Assembly (NCBI GenBank): GCA_947044405.1
Contig: CAMRHE010000197.1
Span: 310,001 to 374,000 of the forward strand
Direction: 5' to 3'
DNA length: 64,000 nt
Source of the DNA: Leptodactylus fallax
Lineage: Eukaryota; Chordata; Amphibia; Anura; Leptodactylidae
The notes beneath the pieces were generated by a model that did not search any database, was not told the DNA's origin, and worked only from the letters and a program-made list of their open reading frames with translations. Shown here one piece after another: positions 24,720 to 64,000 of the stretch (position 1 is the first letter of the stretch; every line of letters starts with the position of its first letter). The translations under genes were made by a program, and so were the position numbers.

Positions 24720-25300
24720 TAGAACCTAAATACAGAGGGTTTGAGATGGAGCTGGATTCAGTGTGTCTGCACCGCTGCATGCCCAGTCATGCCCCTGAAT
24801 CACCCCCTTTTGAAGACGATTTGGCTCCCTTCTGTTTGTTTCTAAAGCACCGGTTAGTCTTATGTGCGCTCCCACATGAGGAGCACTCATGTTTGAAATT
24901 ATACTTGGAGTCAAACTTGCAACCTCCCTCTTTATACTGGAAACAGAGATCCCTCAGGGCTGCGGACGAGCGTCCTGTGGTTATCAGAACCCTGGACCCC
25001 CCTGGAAAGGACTGTGCCATTTTCACCTGCGCCATTACCCACAACCAAAGACCTATATCTTTATGGCCCCAGTGTATGCTGGACCGAACCGCCTTCCGCT
25101 CACAAAATTGTTTGTCATAATGGAGCTACACTTGGCCCCCATAAACTCAATAATCTTCCCCAATGATGTCTAAATAACAAAACAACGCCAAATAATTTTC
25201 GGGCGCTTTCTCTCTCTATCACGCTAGGCAAAATGGCAAAAACCTGTAACCAATTTGAGAATGTGTACAGAATAAGCCTATACCACCGCTTCTCCTCACC
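24720..25300 (-). mobile_element. DIRS ORF1 fragment with zinc cluster
   Basis: Minus strand from ~25260 shows, in shifting frames, LALFCYLDIIGED, HYDKQFCERKAV and HWGHKDIGLWLWVMAQ. Then comes the Cys/His cluster CFQYKEGGCKFDSKYNFKH followed by CSSC. This is the same ORF1 domain as 517-969 but a different, more decayed copy. Confidence 0.7.
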
Positions 25301-25650
25301 GCTTCTCCTCCTCTTCCTTCATTTCCTCTTTTTTCACCCTATCAAGATTGAAGCACTCTAAAGACAGTAGGGAAAAAATAGCCACATAATCACCTTTCCA
25401 GATATGCTCCTGTAAACCGTACTTTAGGTGGGCCCCAAAGGGGCCCTCAAAGCACATGTATACCTTTTCACCCAGTCGGGGTGAATCCTATTTGTCCATC
25501 ACCTTGGGTCTGGATGGACATTGACACCCCACTTGCCCCCGCCGACAGTCCCTTAACCCCTTCCTGCTCTTGGACTCCCCATGCCACAAACGGAGAAAGA
25601 TCAGGACTCCCTGCGAGACCATAACTCCTGCACTACCTCCGTTAACACCC

Positions 25651-26179
25651 CCACAAAATCTGCTAACCCCATGCCCAATTCTCCTGGGCCACCCCTTAAA
25701 CCATATGTTCCCAGGACAGCTAATTGGGCCTGACTTGCAATATGGGCCTCACCTGGTTGCTTGGGTACTGTGTCCTTAACAACTGCAGGATCTGGGGCCT
25801 GATAATTCATCTGCAAGCTGCACTGGATTGCGCGCATCTTTAATGAACCTCCTCTCCTGATTCACACTGACATCTGGCCTCCCATTTATAACCATGCTGG
25901 AGGCGCTGGCACACAAAGTCTGCTAACCCCATGCCTAATTCTCCTGGGCCACCTCTTAAACCATATGTCCCCAGGACAGCTAATTGGGCCTGACTTGCAA
26001 TATGGGCCTCACCTGGTTGCTTGGGTACTGTGTCCTTAACAACTGCAGGATCTGGGGCCTGATAATTCATCTGCAAGCTGCAGTGGATTGCGCGCATCTT
26101 TAATGAACCTCCTCTCCTGATTCACACTGACATCTGGCCTCCCATTTATAACCATGCTGGAGGCGCTGGCAGACATAGA
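25651..26179. repeat. Direct tandem duplication, period 260 bp
   Basis: The unit beginning tgctaaccccatgc starts at 25661 and again at 25921. It is repeated with only about five differences up to ggaggcgctggca (about 25912 and 26171). On the minus strand both copies keep the same open segment (CSLQMNYQAPDPAVVKDTV). It appears to be a duplication within DIRS-derived sequence. Confidence 0.85.
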
Positions 26180-26900
26180 AGCTTTGTCAGTCAAGAGGGC
26201 AGAGCCATCTACCGGCCTGTCTGAAAGCGATTGCCCCATTGAGTCATGGCAGGAAGGAGCAATGCAGACTGTTCCCTGCAGTCCCCTACTCTGAGCAGGC
26301 TCCCCAGAGCTTCAGGATGAGGAGGAGCCTGCTAACTTGGGACTAGAACCCTTTTGGCTTAGTGTTAGAGCGGGGACGCCCCCCCTCCCAAAGCTGCAGG
26401 TCCTTCCGGATTCCTCCCAGCTCTAGAGGACTGCTGCTCTCCAGACGTATCCTCAAGCCAGAGGGTCCCTGGAAGAGCTCTGTACCCAGTGCTGGACCCG
26501 AGGGTTTGTCTCAGGGCTAAGACACATTGGAGGCTTGCTCCTTCTTGGATGTCTACCCACTGGAGAGGGGCACCTCCTCTCCTGATCCATGAATAAGTCT
26601 CTGGACTTGGGCTTGGAGACACTGAGGACCACGGGAGGATGCAGCTGCCCACAGCTGAGATAGGATCTGGTCAATCACTTCTATGCTGAGGTAGGGAACA
26701 GCTCTCCATTCAGTGGCTAGGCTTTCTTCTGCGGTGTTCCACACAGAATGGCGCCTAACTTCCCCTTGCTTGCTCTTTATAAAGGTCTAATCCTGCTCCC
26801 TTACACTCTCCAACTAATGGCCATTAACCCTACTTCTGCTGGAATCCTCTTCCTCCAAAATCTCACCCTCTACAGTAGTCCAGCATCACTCATTTCATCA
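26180..26900 (-). mobile_element. DIRS-related debris
   Basis: About 26785-26865 resembles 17180-17255 (shared phrase ctaatggccattaaccctac), which lies in the DIRS fragment there. The remainder is GC-rich with short minus-strand frames I do not recognise. Confidence 0.4.
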
Positions 26901-27354
26901 CACAAACAATAATATTTGTCTCTTAATATTGGTCTGAAAGTGGACAACCCCTTTAAATGTTAAAGGGGTGTTCAGACTTTGTTTTTATTATTATTTAATA
27001 GTACTGCTAGTGGGATCATAAACATAAAAAACATTACTCACCTCTTCCTGTGCCTCAATTTCCAGTGGTGGCAGCTTCAGTCATTTATATGGGGCCCCCA
27101 AACAACAAAGGATGACGGAAAAAAAGTAACGTTTGGGTGACTCCAGCAGTTACCTAAATTAAATTACAGGCCTTAGTGGTGACTTCTTCACAAAAGGCAC
27201 AAGACTGCTGTGAAGACGTGACCACTAAGGCCTGTGATAGACTGCAGCAGTCACCTGGCACAAACAGCTGGGGAACCTGTAAATTGAAGACTAGACCTGC
27301 CGCCGATGGAAATGGAGGCCCAGGTAGAGGTGAATAATATTTTTATGTTTATGA

Positions 27355-27359
27355 TTATT

Positions 27360-27400
<41 letters not shown>
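27355..27400. repeat. (TAA)n microsatellite
   Basis: About 14 uninterrupted aat/taa units preceded by ttatta; expected to be length-polymorphic. Confidence 0.95.
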
Positions 27401-27401
<1 letters not shown>

Positions 27402-27519
27402 GCATGAAAAACAAAACAAGGTTTTAGCTTTACTGGCCGCTTCTTCAGTAACACAGTCGGTTCAAGTCCACAATACAAACAAACTACAAGTAACACTTTA
27501 AAATCTTTGTTCTATGTAG

Positions 27520-27880
27520 TCATCAGATCTCTCTACTGACACCTGACTTCTGATACCTGACTACTGACACCAGACCTCTGATACCTGACTACTGACACCT
27601 GACCTCTGATACCTGACTACTGACACCTGACTACTGACACCTGACTTCTGATACCTGACTACTGACACCTGACTTCTGATACCTGACTACTGACACCTGA
27701 CCTCTGATACCTTACTACTGACACCTGACTACTGACACCTGACTTCTGATACCTGACTACTGACACCTAACCTCTGATACCTGACTACTGACACCTGACT
27801 TCTGATAACTGACACCTGACCTCTGACACCTGACTACTGACACCTGTCTTCTGACTGCTGACACGTGACTTCACATGACT
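27520..27880. repeat. 28-bp minisatellite array
   Basis: About 13 copies of a unit like ctgatacctgactactgaca with alternating cctgacttctg/cctgacctctg halves. It adjoins the left end of the long-inverted-repeat element, whose arms contain the same unit. Confidence 0.9.
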
Positions 27881-28781
27881 GTACAGTGTCCATATTAGGA
27901 CATCCTCAGATATCCTAGTCAAGCATCATATTAATGGTAGTTTACAACTCTGACATCTGACTTCTGACACCTGATTTGTCTGATACCTGACTTCTAATAC
28001 CTGACAACTGACATCTGACTTCTGACTACTGACACGTGACTACTGACACGTGACTTCTGATACTTGACTACGGGCACCTGACTTCTGATACCCGACTACT
28101 GACATCTGACTTACGACACTCATCTCTGACTGAAGTCAGCTATCAAGCACATACAGTGTGTCTTCTAGTGATTGTATCTGCTGGCCAGGATTACTGACCT
28201 CACTGCTCACACTCAGGAGTAGAAGATACATTGTATAAGAGTTTCAGGCTGAGAAGCTCCATGAGGTCTGATACATAAGGTGTCATCTATGAGGTCTGAT
28301 AGTAAATGGACTCATAGTAAATGGGCATGACCTACCACATTGTGCTCCAAAAATACACCCAAAAAACTCCAAGAACTTTTAGTTCAACCAATCACTGGTG
28401 TAATGTTAGACTACATAGTAGGCTAGGATCACATCTGGGCATGGGTTACTAGCGAACCCCATGACGTACTGTTACAGCGCTGAAGCCAGTGACTTTGCAC
28501 AACGTGCCATAATAGTATAGTGTGGTGTTTACAGGTCACCATGTCTAGGGGTTTGCTGTTGTCCGTGAGAGCAGACAATCCAGAGACCAAGTTTGGGGGA
28601 AAATCGTGCCCTCCCCCCCATAGCTGTTTTGGATCATTGCATTTATGCAGGTAAGCCAGCATCTTACATTGATTGGTGCTATACATAGACAAGTATCCTG
28701 TAGTGCCTCCTGGCATTACCATCTATCCCTCCATCCCACCTTCCACTACTGTATCTGTACTTTTGTTTCACTTCTGTCTCA

Positions 28782-28799
28782 CCCCCCCCCCCCCCCCCC
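28782..28799. repeat. Poly-C run
   Basis: About 18 consecutive C residues; a likely site of sequencing or length ambiguity. Confidence 0.9.
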
Positions 28800-29180
28800 G
28801 TTGGCTGCTGATAGGGAATTGTGTATCCTTGTGTCACTGCCTTGTGTCAAACACAAGGCCCTGTACACCTGTGGCTTAGTATGTTTATCAAATTGGCCTT
28901 GCCACACAGTTGTGTACTACTTCAGGCTGCAGTCACACTATCATTCGGGGACCATTCATACCCAGAGGACCCCATTATAGTCTATTAAGTTTTTTTTAAA
29001 CGGATAGGGTTTCTGTTTTTCTGGTCCCCAAGCAGACCCAAAGAACAGAAACCCGAACATTAATGTGAACCTAGCGTAACTGTGAGGGATCAGTTATATG
29101 ACTCTGCACAAAGGACTTTTCTCTGCGCTGATTTCATTATAAAAATGTCGTACACTGGCGGACCGCATTATACTCTATGG

Positions 29181-29950
29181 CAGGCGTCAGAAACCTTTTT
29201 TAGTCTTGGGTGCCGATTTGGAAAAAAAAAATCAAAAGATGACTTACTCAGTGTGCCATGTAATAATTGTAAGTGTGTCACCCTCCTACATCGGTGATTA
29301 CCAAGCATTTAGAAGGATGATCCCATGCCTTTATGCAATGTTATCTTTTTTTCTTAGGATGTTTTTGACTTTTGGTAAAAATAATTTGGTAGGGGTGCTC
29401 CAAGGAATTTTTTTTTTCCAGGGGGACCCTGAGTCTGAAAAGGTTGAGAAACACTATCCTACATGAAAGTCATAAAATGCAAACCATAACTGCAACTAGT
29501 TAGTTGAGCTTACGTTTCAAAGTGATCATTTAGCAAAATGATTCATATTTGGACTGGACATGGGGCTCAGTGTAATCTGCAGTAAGCCTGTTTGTGGGGC
29601 AGAGGGTGCCCATCACACAGACTAGTCTTTTTGTTGAAGAAATCCAAACAAATTTTTACAGTCTTATTGAAAAGAATGAAGGCAAATTTAGCTGCCATAT
29701 TATACTTTGCACAGGTAATTGATGTCCTTTGACTAGGCTACTGGCCTGGACACTTAGACATTGTCCCTCATGTTCCCACCACCTCCCAGTGCATCCTCCA
29801 GTCCGACTGCAGACTGCATTTACATGGACGATTATAAGTGCCCCCTGGAACAGCACTGCCATTTGTTTAAAACAGCAGAGAAAGTCCTGTGCCAGGTAGA
29901 TATGCCTTGGGTGTCGACTCTGGCACCAGTCCGGGGGTTGCTGACCCCCG
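29181..29950. mobile_element. Non-autonomous hAT, family 3 copy A (CAGGGGTCAGCAACC termini)
   Basis: It starts CAGGCGTCAGAAACC and ends GGGGGTTGCTGACCCCCG. The flanking 8-mers are ctctatgg and ctctattg (7 of 8). About 770 bp, no transposase. Collinear with copy B at 52379-53157 apart from small indels. Confidence 0.85.
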
Positions 29951-30052
29951 CTCTATTGGGTCTGCGGGTGTCTGCAGGTATCCGCTGTTTTAGTGGTCCG
30001 GCTCTACGTCGTTCGGGTCAGCCAGACCTGAACCTAGCCTACTATATAATCT

Positions 30053-30602
30053 AAGGGGGCATTCACACTACGGTTAGTAGAGTCTGTTACTAGCATCCAT
30101 TACAAAATGTTATAAACAGACACCAACAGATCCGTCATAAATCCGTTAAAAATCCCATTGATTTCAATTGGATTTGATCTGTTGTCCGTTAGTGTCCGTT
30201 TTCACCGAAGCCCTCTGTTTTTTTTAGCGGACATAATAACGCGAGGTGCAGGACTTTTGAGTCCATTCAAAATAATGGACTTATGACGGATGTTAAGTGT
30301 CCGTTATTTTTTTACATTAATGTCTATGGCTCACGGATAGTAACAGACTGTCGTCTGTTATACTGTCCATTATTATTGTCTGTTTTTTTTATGCGCATGC
30401 TCAGAAAGCAGAAAAATGGACAGTATAAAAATGAACAAAAACTGACAGTAACTGGTGCTAATGTGTCCATTAAATGTATCAATTAAAAAAAACGGACACA
30501 TTAACATCAGTTAGTGTACGTTAATGTCCGTTATTATAGGCGTCCGTTTTTTTTTTTTTTTTTTTTAACGGACATCCAACAGTAGTGTGAACACCCCCTA
30601 AC
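30053..30602. repeat. MITE-like repeat rich in taacggac motifs, copy 1
   Basis: The ends gggggcattcacactacgg and the reverse complement of cagtagtgtgaacaccccct are inverted. The interior is dominated by tccgtta/taacgga words in both orientations. No coding potential. Confidence 0.65.
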
Positions 30603-30626
30603 ATTACACCAGTGATTAGTTTAACT

Positions 30627-31195
30627 AAGAGTGGGTTCACACTACGGTTGGATATCCGTTATGATAGTGTCCGTTAAAAAAAACTAAGCGGACACCTATC
30701 ATAACTGACATTAACGGACATGAACTGATGTTAATGAGTCCGTTTTTTTAACTGATCAATTTAATGGACACATTAGCATCAGTGTCCGTTAGTGTCCATT
30801 TTTATACTACCTGTTTTTTTTGGGGGGGGGGGTTACTGCTTTCTGAGCGAACAGTAATAATGGACAATATAACGGACATCTGCCCGTTACTGTCCGTTAC
30901 ACTTAGACTTTAATGTTAAAAAATAACAGATGCTTGAGGTTTGTCATGAAACCATTTTTTTTTTTTCACGGAGCATGTCGGATTTTTTGTCCGCAAAAAA
31001 TAACGGACATATGATGGATTTGGTGTATAACGGACACTAACGGTCACTAACAGACACAAGATAAAATCCCATTGAAATGAATGGAAATTTTAACGGATTT
31101 GTGACCGTTCTGCTAGTGTCTGTTGCTAAAATCTTGTAATGGACAATAGCAACGGACAATACTGATGGTCATCAGTGTGGTAGGTCACGCCCCTT
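30627..31195. repeat. MITE-like repeat rich in taacggac motifs, copy 2
   Basis: Begins gagtgggttcacactacggt and shares the tccgttagtgtccgtt interior with the preceding copy. A shorter related stretch occurs at about 58835-58980. Confidence 0.6.
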
Positions 31196-32649
31196 TACTG
31201 TGAGTCCACAAGTCATAAAAGTATTTATAACACTTGATGAATGTGGCGCACAACATGTTAGAGAGTTTATGTGGTGAAAATGATACCAGAATTATGGAGT
31301 ATTTTACTTCATAAATTTCCACCATTGTGTGTGCTGGCTGGCTTGTATGTGATCAGAAGTCAGGTATCAGACCTCATGTATGACACCTTATGTATCAGAC
31401 CTCATGGAGCTTCTCAGCCTGAATCTCTTATACAATGTATCTTCTACTCCTGAGTGTGAGCAGTGAGGTCAGTAATCCTGGCCAGCAGATATAATCACTA
31501 GAAGACACACTGTATGTGCTTGATAGCTGACTTCAGTCAGAGATGAGTGTCAGAAGTCAGATGTCAGTAGTCAGGTATCAGAAGTCACGTGTCAGTAGTC
31601 AAGTATCAGAAGTCATGTGTCAGTAGTTAGAAGTCAGATGTCAGTAGTCAGGTATCAGAAGTCAGGTATCAGAGGTCAGGTGTCAGTAGTCAGGTATCAG
31701 AAGTCAGGTGTCAGACAAATCAGGTGTCAGAGTTGTAAACTACCATTAATCTGATGCTTGACTAGGATATCTGAGGATGTCCTAATATGGACACTGTACA
31801 TGTGTGCCTTTCAGGCTGCCTGCTCCTTGTCTGAACTCCACTCACAAAGCCTCTAGGAGTGGTCACTCTGAGTGCACCGCTAACTGTAGTTAACCCTCTA
31901 CTCTTTAGTTTTTTGTGAGACCCACAAGTAACAGGAATTTACGGCATATCCTATGAAAATATCCATAAATAATAAAATAGGAATACCCCTTTAAGGGTGC
32001 ATAGCTTTCCATACATCAGATTATTATTCAGTGTAAAGATAACAGTTTTCAGATACAGTATGATATGTACAAACATAATTTAGGAGACTTAATGGGAGTC
32101 TGTCATCATGGAATTCAATAAATCAGTCACAGTGCATTGTATTGGACATTATGCTGAGCACCATCACAACTTTAGATTTCCATGAAAATGAGGCTCAAGT
32201 GCAATGGGGCATGTCGGAGACTCCAAGGCCCCATCTCCAAGTCTGAATTATTGACCCTGTAATATAATAGAAATTATAACAGACTCGGGTTCAAGTGTGC
32301 AGGCCACGTGGTATGCACTTTAATCCTAACTTTGCTGTGAAAGCAACACATTGCTCCAACTGCTGGTGTGATGATCTAGGGAGGTATTGTATACCACACT
32401 TAGCCTCTCCTAGTAAGAGGGACACTAACAGCTCACTAATATGTGCAGGACACCCTGCAGTCACATGTGTTGCCTCTCATGGCAGGGACAAGTATTGCAC
32501 AAAATATCATAACACAATTCACCAGTCATTACATGTTTTTGGTTTGCTTTATTTGTATATGAAATCAGTATTTGAATATGAAAAATACAAAAAGGGTCTC
32601 GTGTAAGCTCAAACAAAAAGCTAAGAACAACGTGATCACTGCAATAAAA

Positions 32650-32890
32650 AAGGATAGTTGGAGCATCAGTCTTAGACCATGTGGTTTCCGCTCTTTCTGC
32701 AGCACTTTTCTCTGCGCATGTTTCCGCATGTTTTGTGCGGAGACCGAGTGGAAACCACATGGACCCCATTATAGTCTATGGGGTCCGCAGGTTTCCTTAT
32801 GTAAACCGCTTCTCTCTGTGTATAGGTTTCTGTTCAGGGGTTCCCCAAGCGGACTCCATTGTACGGAACCCGAACGCAGATATGAACCGG
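32650..32890. repeat. Fold-back-like repeat just beyond the PTGR1 3' end
   Basis: gtggtttccgctctttctgc is followed about 60 bp later by ccgagtggaaaccacatgg, its partial reverse complement, then cccattatagtctatggggt. Interspersed-repeat style; not coding. Confidence 0.5.
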
Positions 32891-32960
32891 CTCTTAGTTA
32901 TTGTGTTCCAAATGCCCCCTACTGTATATTTGTAAAACATGAATAATACAGTTCAAGCCA

Positions 32961-32966
32961 TTTATT
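32961..32966 (-). terminator. Polyadenylation signal of PTGR1
   Basis: AATAAA on the minus strand, 39 nt downstream of the PTGR1 stop codon. This implies a short 3' UTR. Confidence 0.65.
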
Positions 32967-33004
32967 TTAGGCACTTTTAATATAAATGAAGGCATCTGAA
33001 ATGA

Positions 33005-64000
<30,996 letters not shown>

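Larger units (their letters stand above)
27894..31796. mobile_element. 3.9-kb element with ~420-bp inverted arms (CAGTGTCCATATTAGGACAT)
   Basis: The left arm (27894-28310) and right arm (31371-31796) are close reverse complements. They match through the terminal CAGTGTCCATATTAGGACAT, a minisatellite segment and an inner unique segment (ctcctgagtgtgagcagtga). Both ends are flanked by TA. The ~3-kb loop encodes no recognisable transposase and contains a nested hAT-N (29181-29950) and two MITE-like repeats. A third, right-end-only copy is at 6720-7010. Confidence 0.7.

Noticed and set aside
27520..28140. Regularly spaced repeats resembling a CRISPR array
   Set aside because: The units are contiguous degenerate 28-bp minisatellite copies with no unique spacers, in a vertebrate genome.

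Overview
This window looks like vertebrate, most likely anuran amphibian, nuclear DNA. The reasons are two spliced vertebrate genes with kilobase-scale introns, and a repeat load of DIRS-type tyrosine-recombinase retrotransposons, L1, many Tc1/mariner lineages, hAT-derived non-autonomous elements and fold-back MITEs. The anuran assignment is inference. I see no prokaryotic signals, CRISPR array, tRNA or rRNA.

Only two host genes are recognisable, and they point at each other tail to tail. (1) On the + strand, four exons (3979-4083, 10243-10302, 10413-10478, 15078-15149) encode residues ~9 to the end of a small thioredoxin. The short first coding exon was not found. Its active site is CGAC rather than CGPC, and it lacks the buried Asp and the Trp of classical thioredoxin, in the manner of mammalian TXNDC8. 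(2) On the - strand, nine coding exons between 63465 and 33005 join in phase, all with GT-AG introns, into a complete 330-residue prostaglandin reductase 1 (PTGR1). It keeps the NADP-binding motifs but has Phe at the position of mammalian Tyr262. The two genes are separated by about 18 kb of retrotransposon debris.

Layout. 1-2.7 kb: DIRS fragment. 2.7-15.2 kb: thioredoxin gene with hAT-N, MITE and Tc1 insertions. 15.2-27 kb: intergenic L1 and DIRS relics, with an internally rearranged Sleeping-Beauty-like Tc1. 27.3-31.8 kb: minisatellites and a 3.9-kb element with ~420-bp inverted arms. 33.0-63.5 kb: PTGR1, whose introns carry three decayed Tc1 elements, several hAT-N elements (two with 31-bp minisatellites), and two almost identical 1567-bp Tc1/mariner elements, each with an intact 349-codon DD35E transposase.

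The most interesting signals are the two apparently young DD35E elements, which share 109 bp of non-element DNA on one side only; the substituted active sites of both host enzymes; the scrambled Tc1; and a hairpin-plus-minisatellite module shared by hAT elements with different termini. I did not find a convincing new multi-gene system.
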